Made by a program: the position numbers and the translations under genes
Notes under the pieces: generated by a model
Databases searched by the model: none
Told to the model about the DNA's origin: nothing
The model's input: only the letters and a program-made list of their open reading frames with translations
Source of the DNA: Membranipora membranacea
Taxonomy: Eukaryota; Bryozoa; Gymnolaemata; Cheilostomatida; Membraniporidae
Assembly (NCBI GenBank): GCA_914767715.1
Contig: OU612069.1
Location: 9,297,387 to 9,361,386, forward strand
DNA length: 64,000 nucleotides
Direction of reading: 5' to 3'
Part shown: positions 24,901-34,249 of the stretch, one piece after another
How the letters are laid out: each line of letters begins with the position of its first letter
How positions within the stretch are numbered: the stretch's first letter is position 1

Positions 24901-27078
24901 GGTCTCACATGAGCCTCACTGGAACCCGTCTACTGTACAATACTATCTAACACAACAGGTGAGGGGGGAGGTCTCACATGAGCCTCACTGGAACCCATCT
25001 ACTGTACAATACTATCTAACACAACAGGTAAGGGGGGAGGTCTCACATGAGCCTCACTGTAACCCGTCTACTGTACAATACTATCTAACACAACAGGTAA
25101 GGGGAGGTCTCACATGAGCCTCACTGGAACACGTCTACTGTACAATACTATCTAACACAACAGGTGAGGGGGGAGGTCTCACATGAGCCTCACTAGAACC
25201 CATCTACTGTACAATACTATCTAACACAACAGGTAAGGGGAGGTCTCACATGAGCCTCACTGGAACACGTCTACTGTACAATACTATCTAACACAACAGG
25301 TGAGGGGGGAGGTCTCACATGAGCCTCACTGGAACCCGTCTACTGTACAATACTATCTAAAACAACAGGTAAGAGGGGGGGAGGTCTCACATGAGCCTCA
25401 CTGTAACCCGTCTACTGTACAATACTATCTAACATAACAGGTAAGAGGGGGGGGGAGGTCACACATGAGCCTCACTGGAACCCGTCTACTGTACAATACT
25501 ATCTAACACAACAGGTAAGAGGGGGGGGGGGTCTCACATGAGCCTCACTGGAACCCATCTACTGTAAAATACTATCTAACACAACAGGTAAGAGGGGGGG
25601 AGGTCTCACATGAGCCTCACTGTAACCCATCTACTGTACAATACTATCTAACACAACAGGTAAGAGGGGGGGGAGGTCACACATGAGCCTCACTGGAACC
25701 CGTCTACTGTACAATACTATCTAACACAACAGGTAAGGGGGGGGGGAGGTCTCACATGAGCCTCACTGGAACCCGTCTACTGTACAATACTATCTAACAC
25801 AACAGGTAAGGGGGGGGGGGGGGTCATCTGCTTTTTGTGAGGAGAGAGGATTTGAAGTTCAAAAGTATTCTGATGGAGGTTTGGAGCTTGTTTAGAACTG
25901 AGGACAGAGTGGAGAGGTTTGTGACGGGCAGGCGTCAGCTCCCGTATGAGGATCAAATCTAAGGATTTTGAGCTAGGATAATGAGGGATTTGTAATTTTA
26001 TTATGTGAAGATTATGGATTTGAGTGGTATAGTCACCTGCCAGGCAATCAGTGCCTCCAGAGGAGTGGGTTCGAGTCCCATTGATGGGACGTTCCTTGAT
26101 TTGTCATCCCAGTCTCAGACACCCTTTGGTGTAGTTGCTTCCTGTTGAAATCTTCCAGTTGTTGTTAGGGCTGTACTATCACCTACCGTAATCGCGGCCC
26201 CCTTTATTGTGTATAGAAACAATGATTTTGAGAACAAAATAGCTGTGCTGTTGAGAATTAACCACAATATTAGAATGATATTATCACATAACGGTAATCG
26301 GAATCTTTCTCTCGAACAAATATGTGTCTGATTGATTGATTGTTTACATACAATTACAAAATCATGACAAGGATGATTAAAGGGCAACCTAGGTTTCAAA
26401 CAACTTCTCATTGATGGCCATTGATTAATAGCAGATTGCACCTTCTGCATTGGGAAAAAGACAAAATATATTTCGGATGATTATTCAGCCAGAATTCTTG
26501 TGAAACATTTCTTCCATCAGGTACTCAAACTCAGCTAAAAGAGAATACCACATAGCAGTTTCCTGTTCATGTTATTATTTACCCTGTGCTCTATAATTAT
26601 TACAGCAAAGTCTTGGAACCTCCCCTAAACTGAAGTGTTACCCAGCTTAGAGTCAGCAACTACTTTGAGTTTTGCATCGCGTAATGCACAAAGCTGATGC
26701 TGCCCAGCACATTATTTGCTACCCATTAATGCATTGCTGTGAAACCTATGTGTCTGATTGATTGATTGTTTACATACAATTACAAATTCATGACAAGGAT
26801 GATTAAGAGTTGTATGCATGTGACAGCTCTCATTGTAACTCAGTTATCCATGGAATTGTTGTATTAAAATGGCTTAGATGGCATATAAAACATGACAATT
26901 AGGGGCAAGTCTGCGATCTCTTGTTTTGAGGTAAATGTGATGACATTAAAAGGCCAAATTAATATATGATCATCATTATCTCATTGTTACATTGTAGAAT
27001 GATGAAGGAATGGAGACTCTGAAAACTCTGGTGGATAACTTCTGTAAGATCCATTGCTCGAGCTCCATTGAAGAATGA
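4154..27078 (+). CDS. MCMDC2-like protein (minichromosome maintenance domain-containing 2)
   Basis: Sixteen exons join in phase to about 664 codons: 4154-4260 (start uncertain), 5846-5949, 6939-7043, 8330-8502, 8984-9121, 10777-10880, 11440-11539, 11848-11901, 12689-12765, 13254-13416, 14888-14977, 15282-15462, 17105-17300, 17870-18006, 19074-19257, 26998-27078 (TGA). Landmarks remembered from vertebrate MCMDC2 appear in order: a zinc-ribbon-like block (CYFC...CTVC in exon 4) with YGFKYVRIHIPGA, a GTFVKLKLSLLLSL block, and LSLAEAHARLSLR near the C terminus. The vertebrate protein is about 680 residues and acts in meiotic recombination; Drosophila has related mini-MCM proteins. About the first 20-40 residues and the start codon were not found. 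The last intron, 7.7 kb long, carries the splice-donor tandem array. No ATPase activity is claimed. Confidence 0.88.
5697..5811. repeat. Short MITE
   Basis: CCCATAATGCAATATC at the left and AGATGCATTATGGG at the right form imperfect inverted ends about 115 bp apart, just upstream of the second MCMDC2-like exon. No coding content and no clear target duplication. Confidence 0.45.
7089..7352 (+). repeat. Imperfect tandem duplication, about 208-bp period
   Basis: AATTTGGCCTTGGCTTAGTA at 7089 recurs as AATTTGGCCTTAGCTTAGTA at 7297. Both are followed by CTTTTGTAGC and CATCCAAAAGTAGT. A more diverged partial copy around 7208-7250 (TTTTGGCGCTAGC, GAAAAGTAGTAG) lies between them. All lie in an intron of the MCMDC2-like gene. 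Confidence 0.7.
8663..8724 (+). other. microRNA-precursor-like hairpin in intron
   Basis: GCTGCAATGCGAG (8663-8675) pairs perfectly with CTCGCATTGCAGC (8712-8724). After a small internal loop, CATGAG pairs with CTCATG, leaving a loop of about 11 nt. This gives a 62-nt stem-loop in the sense strand of an MCMDC2-like intron. Similarity to a known microRNA seed was not established, and a short palindromic repeat is the alternative. Confidence 0.5.
9565..10470. mobile_element. Non-autonomous hAT element, 906 bp
   Basis: The left end CAGCTGTGGGCAACC matches the reverse complement of the right end (CATGGGTGGGCAACC) at 12 of 15 positions. A perfect 8-bp duplication, ATATACAT, flanks both sides (9557-9564 and 10471-10478). 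The CAG start, the GGGCAACC core and the 8-bp duplication are typical of hAT transposons. No transposase domain is visible inside; the minus-strand frame at 9683-9970 is not recognisable. It sits in an intron of the MCMDC2-like gene. Confidence 0.85.
10951..11040. repeat. Imperfect inverted repeat
   Basis: TAATTAGAAAGACC and GGTCTTTCAATTAGA are inverted copies, enclosing two ATTACTCAAGC/ATTATCACTC-like blocks. The small palindrome CAAGGAGTTAACTCCTTG follows at about 11056, and a related palindrome recurs at 17021-17052. Probably MITE remnants. Confidence 0.5.
12938..12972. repeat. (TA)n microsatellite
   Basis: A run of alternating T and A in an intron of the MCMDC2-like gene. Similar short TA runs lie at 18418-18460 and 43470-43498. 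Confidence 0.9.
13004..13229 (-). repeat. Dispersed repeat, copy 2
   Basis: Reverse-orientation copy of the repeat at 2672-2905, located between two MCMDC2-like exons and ending about 25 bp before the acceptor of the exon at 13254. Confidence 0.75.
13424..14060. repeat. Foldback element with about 230-bp arms
   Basis: The left arm (about 13424-13665) and right arm (about 13830-14060) are inverted copies. Shared blocks include TAGACCCAAA/TTTGGGTCTA at the outer ends, GATTTTCCAAT/ATTGGAAAATC and CAACAGTCCGCACATGCGCA and its complement. The element begins within about 10 bases of the donor after the exon ending at 13416. No coding content. Confidence 0.8.
16650..16968. repeat. Small foldback (MITE-like)
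   Basis: GATATAAAAATACAGTATAG near 16653 is an inverted copy of CTATACTGTATTTCTATATC near 16937-16956. The adjoining segments resemble each other more weakly. Intronic, with no coding content. Confidence 0.5.
19205..25823 (+). repeat. Tandem array (about 90 copies) of an exon end plus its 5' splice site
   Basis: The unit is about 69-78 bp. It contains the last roughly 50 bases of the penultimate MCMDC2-like exon (peptide HEPHWNPSTVQYYLTQQ), then GTAAG, then a run of 5-13 G and a short GTCTCACAT linker. The first copy is the real exon end (donor at 19258). Copies differ mainly in G-run length, in GTAAG/GGAAG/GTGAG at the donor, and at a few recurring positions such as ACTGGAACC/ACTGTAACC and AACACAACAG/AAGACAACAG. 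The second copy brings an in-frame TGA at about 19282. A few consecutive 69-bp units stay open in frame (24750-24950), but most do not. This is local amplification, not a protein-repeat domain. Confidence 0.95.
26020..26095 (+). repeat. tRNA-like sequence (Leu/Ser-type layout)
   Basis: A-box-like GAGTGGTATAGTCA, a possible long variable arm (CAGTGCCTCCAGAGGAGTG) and a good B box (GGGTTCGAGTCCCA). The 5' half does not fold into normal D and anticodon stems. Probably a tRNA-derived repeat in the last MCMDC2-like intron. Confidence 0.4.
26325..26815 (+). repeat. Direct repeat pair
   Basis: TGTGTCTGATTGATTGATTG followed by TTTACATACAATTACAAA and TCATGACAAGGATGATTAA occurs at about 26322-26382 and again at about 26749-26808. 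The two copies are about 427 bp apart and nearly identical. Intronic. Confidence 0.7.
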
Positions 27079-27111
27079 TTTTAAACTGGTCGGAATATTT
27101 GGAACTTCTCT

Positions 27112-27335
27112 CTGACATCTTGTACAATATTAGAACCTACACCCTGCCTAATATTTAGAGCAAGAAATATTTAATACTTCGATTGAGCAGATAACCTCTT
27201 CGTTTACATGGGAATTTGCAATAATAGTTTGCAGACGTAGGCAGGGAGTGTGGGATACCCTCCCACCCTCCCTGGTGTAGGCAGGGTGGAGGTTTTGTTC
27301 TAATATTGTACAAATTGTCAGAGAGTAGTTGTCTT
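27112..27335. repeat. Inverted repeat downstream of the MCMDC2-like stop
   Basis: TTGTACAATATTAGAACCTA with CACCCTGCCTA (about 27119-27152) is inverted at about 27274-27312 (TAGGCAGGGTGGAGGTTTTG, TTCTAATATTGTACAA). It falls in the likely 3' UTR or immediate downstream region, so a transcript could fold here. Confidence 0.65.
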
Positions 27336-28070
27336 ATCTTTATTTGAGTAAGCCTTATGCACACCTGGCCCACATTTAAATACCTTATTCAGTGTTTATA
27401 TTATTGGTTGGTTGTTTCAGTAATCACAGATACTGTTTTTATAGCTGCTGTTTAGTTCAGCCAAGCTTAGCTTCAGCTGGCCCTAATGTTATCGTCTGTG
27501 AGCATTTAAATTTGTGAATGTTTTCTCTGTCATAATATGTGTCAGTGGCTAAAGACAACAAAAACAAGCCTGATCACTTTACGGAAATATTATGATCTCG
27601 CTCATGTTGTTGGTAGCATTTTAACTGCTTTTGTTTTTGTTATTTGTTATTGTTTATGACATTCCTGTTTTTTGTTAACGATTAGTTTATACAAATATAT
27701 TTAAAACCTCAGATCAACACTGTGTTATTCACTTTAGCCATGCAGTTATAAATCAATTAAAAAAATATATAGCTGTCTAATTTGAATGAGAATTGAATAT
27801 TGATAGACCTGGAACAAAAGACAAGCTGTGATTAATCAGCAGTGGGTCATAGATTAATGTCCCGATTCATCCGAAAATCAGGCTATGTACAGCGATAAAA
27901 CACATTCTCTGTCTAGATAGCCATTTGCACTCAGTGGGTGGATCACACAACGCTTTAGACTGAAAGCAATTGACGGATTTGCCTGTTGGACTTCAGACTC
28001 ATAATCTACACCAACACTAAAATTAACGATAGGAAGTTGCTTTATTTCTGCTTGTGTAATTCCTCTTAAA

Positions 28071-31000
28071 ATGGTTCACGGATTATGTGTCGCTGCCGTC
28101 ATATTATCGGCATCTCTTCTGGTGATTATATCAAGTGACTTTGCTACTGGATTTGTGACAGCAGATGAGCAGAAGACCAGATCAGATGATTTGACATCGA
28201 TGCTCAGTTTCTTCCAGTCTTCACCGCGTGACTCTCCGGTGAAAGCTCGCTCCACCAATAAGCCTCCCTCCTCAGACAGCACGTCGTCAGGCGGTAAAAG
28301 TAAGAAAAAAAAGAGTAAGGGTAAATGTAAATGTCAGCGACAGGCATCGAGAAGACTGAGGAGGGAGATTAAAGACATCGCCTTTAAGAGCTGCGACTCT
28401 CAAGGTTAGGAACTTAGGCTTTTATTAGCCACTGATATCTACTTTTATTGGCCGCTGATCTCTACTTTCCAAGCTTTTTCTTTCTCCATCGTTTGCAAAG
28501 GATGTTGAAATCACAGTAAAATACTGAGATCCGTATAAGTTGGGAATAAACTTTGTCATAAAAGTTTGGCACAATACTCTCAACAAAGTTTTCAACGGTT
28601 TTTATGATCTATGTGGGTCTGGAGAGGCCTAGATGACGGTTTTTGAGGCTCATAGGATTGCTTGTGATGGCAGACAAATGTTCCAAACTAGATTGCTTGT
28701 CAGTGATATAGATTGCCCTATATAGTTCTTAGCAGGTACAATACATAATCTGAGTCTGAACCAGTGTATGGATTCGAAAGGTTTACATGTCATGGCCTAA
28801 TATAAAATGACTGCTTGCACGTTGTAGTTATTAAAGGGTATGAAGTTTACAGCATTAGGCAGAGTAGCCCAGCTGATCATAATCAAACGAATATTACAAA
28901 TGTGTTATTGTTTACGGTTTTTTGTGGACCGAAGATTTTGATTTTATGGCAATGCTTTGATACCAAGTTATTCCACCTGAGTAGCATACAAGTTCACATT
29001 CGGAAAGCATTCCATTGCTTTCAAAATACTTCATGCTGCTGTTTACATCCGTTGACACGGACTGGGGGCAAGAGTCTGGGAGGGGGCTCAGACTAGTAAA
29101 AGAACAGTTGATGCAGCAAAGAAATTCAGTGTGTTTACAAAATCCCACAGTGCAACTTGGAATTCCCAATGGGACAGGGCCAGGCCAGCACACACCGTAC
29201 AATCTAAAAATAATACTTTCTTTTGAATCTCACCCAAAATATCCAGGTAGTTGCATTTTGGGATACTCTCTATGATTAAATTTAATTAGAAGCCTGTGGT
29301 TTCATCTTCACTATACTCATGCTGATAAAATATACCAATCTGTGCTCTCAATATTATTGTTTGTAGAGACAATACTGAGTGACAGTGAGATGGTACTGAA
29401 CTTTGGTAACCTTACAGTCAGCCCTAAACCTCTGATAGCACCTGGTGATATGCTGGTGAACTTTTATGTCGATGTGCTACAAAAACTTCCAGCAAACATG
29501 CAGGTGACCTTCAATATTTATAGGTTGTGTTCAGTTTAGTTGTGTTTGGTTGTTGCGGTTGTGGTTAATTAGATTCTTTTTTTAACACTTATATTGGAAG
29601 TCGATTTTATTCCAGTTCATATGCTATTCTTATTACAAACTCTGCTGCAGTGTGCCTGGTGTTTTGCATCCATGTGTTGCCAGTGGCGTATATTAGCACT
29701 CACGGCCCACGGAGTTCCGTGTGTGGCTGAATAGCTCAGTGTGTAGAGCGCCTGCCTTTAAATCAGATTGTTGAGTGTTCGAATCCCTTCAATGTCAGCT
29801 TTTATCAAATGGGTGCTTTATAACTGGAGCATTTTTACTGTAATCTTCTCTACTGCTATTGAGTTGTTTTCTGAAAGTACCCAACAGCTCAGTGAGCTAT
29901 TGAAATACCTCTCTGCTTGCACTATTTTGCTGCCGATATGCAAAAATTTCCATGGTGGGCGCCCCTCCCACACCCTCCCCGATCATTATGCTCATCTCTA
30001 AAATGTCAGTGAGTGAAATTTTTTAGAATATACGCCCCTGTGTGTTGCTGAACACAAAAACCATAAATCCTTTGAGGTTCCATTGTTTTTGATGTATTCA
30101 TCTGAATTTGTACAGAGTTGTCTGTCTTTTGAGAGAGAGAGGATAATTCCTTGTATGTATTATTATCACTCTTCCTCAGAGTAAAGTTAAAACTGTTTGT
30201 TCATCTGTCATGACTAACTATGTAGTATGTTATCTAGATCGTAGAAGTATCAATCACAATAAAGTAGCTGGTAGTAGTCCGCTCAAGAGAGCATGAATCT
30301 ATTACGTCAATAAACCATCCCCTTGTACTATTATTTATTTTGCAGGTAGACGTCGATGTCTACAAGTACATGTTTGATACACTACCTGTCAAAGTACCCT
30401 GCATACTAGTAGCCCATTCTGATGGGATCAGACTAGGATCATGGTAAATCTAGATATCTTGTTCATATGATTCTATTCGTAGCTAACTTCTGATTATTTT
30501 GGACTGGATTGTTTTTCCGTTAGAGAGAAAACTTTTCCATAGATTTTATGAGAAGGAGTCTTATTATCAATTATTGTTGCTGTGTTTCAGTAGATAGGGA
30601 GGTACAGAAAACAATACATTCATAAGTAGGTGAAACCTTGACCCAAGCCTATTAATCTTTTATGGCGTGCGACAAGCGACAGTGTGATACGATACCCAAG
30701 GCAAGGTGGAACGGAAATTAGCTGCAAAAATTTTAAAGTTTATTTTACTCCATCGCAGCCTTAGAGTCTGGTATAAGCATGGTCAAATGCTGAAACAAGT
30801 GTCAATATCCGCCGACTTTTAATAGCTCTAAACTTCTTTTTGCAGTACATACACCGATATCATGACAACGATACGAGGGGACACATTATGCCCATCATTC
30901 TCACAAAATGGTTTTCCATGTGACAGAGAGAAGATAACACCGGGCAGGTACAAGTTTAATAGTCCGATCCCTGTTATCATACCAAATATGAACAGCATAT

Positions 31001-31785
31001 TTGATGTGCTTGTTAAGGTAAGAACCTGTCAAATTAAGACTACAGTAATTTATAATCCAATGCAATGTCACATTGTCAGAACCTTCCGGCTTAACAGTAG
31101 GTAGGGGGGTTGTGGGAAATTGGAATGCAGGCAGAATAGATCAAATTTTATCTTGTCACAATATTATTTCAGCTTCATGTGCTTTGGGCCAACTACTGAA
31201 AGCAGAATGGTCTTTGTTCAGTTCAATTCAAACTTGTGGTCTACTTCCTAGAGCTTCACAGTATACCATCAAGATATATTTTGCATATCTAGTCAATCAA
31301 TAATATATTATATTATATAATTTGACAACAATACTATACAGCTACCTCTGACTCCCCCCTGCACCATATTCTGATCTCAGGTTACCAAGCTGTCCCCTTT
31401 TTGTCATACAGAATTTTCTATTACAACTCAAATATGTGTCATATTTGTATACACTGTGAACTTTTCTTTTACGACATTAATCTTTTTAATTTCAACTTTT
31501 GCATCACAAAATGGAGTTATTCCCTCACTTGATGACTTCTGCCTTTTGTTTAGCTTGTGATGGGCCTGTTTAATTCCTTATTATTTTGATTTACAGGGTG
31601 TCTACAAGCTACAAGCTACTTTTGTTGATACAAGAACCAAATTGGAGGTCGGCTGCTTTGAGGCAAACTGGACAATCTCTAAAGTTCACAGGAAAAGCGA
31701 GAACAGACAGACATCATATAGAGCTAAACGCTGGGCTGATCAAAACTTGCCAAATAATTTGACAGTTTTTTCATCAATGGTTTAA
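28071..31785 (+). CDS. Secreted GM2 ganglioside activator-like (ML-domain) protein
   Basis: Five in-phase exons encode 309 residues: 28071-28404, 29367-29503, 30346-30443, 30846-31017, 31597-31785 (TAA). Residues 1-27 form a hydrophobic signal peptide. Residues 28-100 are a Ser/Lys-rich linker with a KKKKSKGKCKCQ cluster. The rest matches the GM2A fold in layout: KSCDSQ, LTVSPKPLIAPGDMLVNF, VKVPCILVAH, GSCTYTDIM, GDTLCP, GFPCDREKITPGRYKF, then GCFEANWTIS. GM2A-type proteins bind glycolipids in lysosomes and present them to beta-hexosaminidase. The conserved cysteines expected for the family (CD, IPC, GSC, CP, LPC, GC equivalents) are present. The linker and a basic tail of about 35 residues are additions relative to the vertebrate protein. 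The exact ligand cannot be inferred. Confidence 0.85.
29142..29264. repeat. MITE, same family as 3304-3395
   Basis: ATCCCACAGTGCAACTTGGA at the left and TAGTTGCATTTTGGGAT at the right form inverted ends about 123 bp apart. It lies in the first intron of the GM2A-like gene. Confidence 0.55.
29722..29800 (+). repeat. tRNA-like sequence
   Basis: GGCTGAATAGCTCAGTGTGT with AGAGCGCCTGCC resembles a tRNA 5' half, and GTTCGAATCCCTTC resembles a B box. The anticodon and acceptor stems pair poorly, so it is more likely a SINE head or pseudo-tRNA than a working gene. Located in the second intron of the GM2A-like gene. Confidence 0.5.
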
Positions 31786-31878
31786 CTGCCCTGTGATTGA
31801 GGAACTTTATGTAATTTTTTGGCTCATCAGGACATCCAACTAGCACATATAGTAATTTTTAAAGGAAGTGTATAGTAC

Positions 31879-31889
31879 AATAAATAAAG
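31879..31889 (+). terminator. Polyadenylation signals of the GM2A-like gene
   Basis: Two overlapping AATAAA hexamers lie about 95 bases after the stop codon at 31785. The position suits a short 3' UTR. Confidence 0.6.
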
Positions 31890-31938
31890 GAATAGTTTAT
31901 TTCTGTATTTTGATGGCTATGTCTTTGTAACATATAAA

Positions 31939-33783
31939 CATCGAGTTATTATATACTCTAGAATTGACAATGCAGTGCTCAAAACGTCCTACTTAATTAT
32001 TGCGAAATCCACGACGCGACGCAATCTGGTTGTTCATGGCCAGTGCCTGTATCATATAATTTATCATTGAGAATTTAGGAATTGGGTATGAAAATTTAAG
32101 TTTTAGAGCACTTATAGCCATTTTTTCGGAAAAATTTTCATGGCACACCATGTGGACCACTTGAAGGTATTTTCACTTGCATCCATTGGAAAAATTTTCT
32201 ATTTTTTCCCATCAAAATAAGCCAAAACCCCAACCGCAAACACATCATCGTTATGAAAAAAAATTACCGGGCTAGCTTGTTTTTTCCACGTTTCTCTCAA
32301 CCATAAGTTGGAATCTGTCTCTTTTACTCATATGTTAGCCATCAAGTGAGTTAATGTTATTTGTTCAGTATAAGGTGTACATATAGCTTGTGGAAAAGCT
32401 GACTGGAGGTTAAAAGTTGGCCGCTAAGTTCCACCATTTGCAGAAGCAATTTACATACGGTTCTGACTAAGATTCGGCGTTTAGATTTGGCTATGCCATT
32501 TAGAGCTCTAAATTCCCTCTCCGGTGGTGTCCTCTAGTTTATGAATTCGCAAAACAATTCAACCATACACAGCAGGTTTTGAAAGCATATAAATGAATGC
32601 ATTTTGTAACAATCTTTTTGATAAGTCACTATGTATCAAGTGCATCTTTGAATGGAAATCTCACATGCATACCTTTCCAGACTGACTCAAGATTTTTCAG
32701 AACAATACACACTAATGTGACATTTTAAGTTGACGGATATTTCTCAGATTTCTCACCATACTTGAAATAATGGACCATTTGCTACAGAGCGGTCGTTGTG
32801 GATGTTTGATACAAATGTCTGGTATGGTTATTATGACTATGGTTGATTGTTTGTGTTTGTAGATTAGTTGAGATGGCAACTTCAGCATCATTCATAATAT
32901 TCTGTATATACTCCAGTAAAGGCGCTGGCAGTTGACGTATACATGTGTATTTGTTTGCATAGTTTTGAGGGAAGGGGGATTGGTGTAGTACTAGTAGAAG
33001 TGTTCAATCCTTTGAAATGACCAGAGTTAGTATTTCATACAGCTGTGATTCTCCGGCAGAAATGGATTGATGCATAACAATATAAGAGAGGCAGCCAAAA
33101 AGTGATCTAATGAGCAATGAGGACTGACAGTAACGCCACATCTGATTATAGCACCAATCTTAATTGATCTTCTTTGACATAAGAAACAAAAAACCTATAA
33201 TAATACCCTCAATAAAGTAACGTTATGTGGAGAGCAAATCTGAATCTTGACATTATGTAAACTGTGACTGAAAACGAGGCAAGCTGCAAACTTTTACACC
33301 TCCGATCACTTGTTCACAGGCTACTCGTTCTATATTTAATCAAAAATAAAATAAACCCACTGAATGTGTAACATATGAGTAAGAGAGACAGGACACAGCT
33401 TATTTGGCTGGCAAGTGGCAGCAGAAAAAACAAGCTAGCCCGGTAATTTTTTTTCATCACAATGATGTGCTTGCGGTTGGGGTTTTGGCTTATTTTGATG
33501 GGAAAAAATAGAAAATTTTTCCAATGGCTGCAAGTGAAAATACCTACAAGTGTTCCACATAGCGTGTCATGAAAAAAAATTTTCCGATAAAATAGCTATA
33601 AGCGCTCTAAAACTTAAATTTTCATACCCAATTCCTAAATTCTCAATGATAAATTATATGATACAGGCACTGGCCATGCACAACCAGATTGCGTCGCGTC
33701 ATGGATTTCGCAATAATTAAGTAGGACAAAAACTGATGCTATTTTTGTACACATCGACCACTCTAGAGTATATAATAACTCTA
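31939..33783. mobile_element. Long-TIR foldback transposon, Mutator-like candidate
   Basis: The outer 20 bp are perfect inverted copies (GAGTTATTATATACTCTAGA at 31943 and its complement ending at 33782). The arms run about 345 bp (31943-32286 and 33425-33782) with a weaker stretch near the outer end. A perfect 10-bp direct repeat, AACATATAAA, flanks the element (31929-31938 and 33784-33793). The 1.1-kb centre has no recognisable coding frame. Long inverted ends with a 9-11-bp duplication point to a non-autonomous Mutator-like element; the class is an inference. Confidence 0.8.
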
Positions 33784-34170
33784 AACATATAAATCAGATG
33801 ACCCCACCAAGGATACGCCACTGTCTGCTTGATATGTAAAAACAGCTGGAAGATCTATATCGTCTTAATACAATGTTGGATATAATAAATAAATATAATA
33901 AACAATCTTATAGAGTTGTCATATCTTTTTACAGGAGAAGACAACTCGAAAATAAGTGAGCTATCATAACAAATGTGTTGTCGACGTGGTAAGGTATAAT
34001 TCAAGCAACAGGTATACTTAACTCTTAAGAAACTCTTGACAGGCTGCCCAAACCCCCTTTTTGTCATGGGCACTGCACCAGAATAACCAACTTTGTCTCC
34101 ATTCAATTGCGTGCATCGATAGCTTTGCACAGTATAACTTAACCACAATGGTTTCACTACTCTCACTTAC

Positions 34171-34248
34171 GATGCTGTATACATTTTCAAAGGCTTCCGT
34201 GGCCTGTTGAGCTTTATCCCTAGCGTCCTTACTTTGGCACTCAGTGGC
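34171..34248 (-). CDS. Candidate isolated exon, coiled-coil-like
   Basis: On the minus strand, 26 codons lie between a good acceptor (CTCCACACAG) and a strong donor (GTAAGTGAG). The peptide ATECQSKDARDKAQQATEAF and six further residues are charged and alanine-rich, with a heptad-like pattern. No partner exons were recognised. It could belong to a minus-strand gene, or be chance. Confidence 0.25.
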
Positions 34249-34249
34249 C

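Noticed and set aside
24750-24950. Open frame repeating HEPHWNPSTVQYYLTQQ as a possible repeat protein
   Set aside because: Only a few 69-bp units stay in frame; most units shift frame through G-run length or carry stops, and the peptide is simply the amplified exon end.
19205-25823. CRISPR-like array
   Set aside because: Direct head-to-tail satellite without unique spacers, in an animal gene intron; the intervening part is a variable G-run, not spacer sequence.
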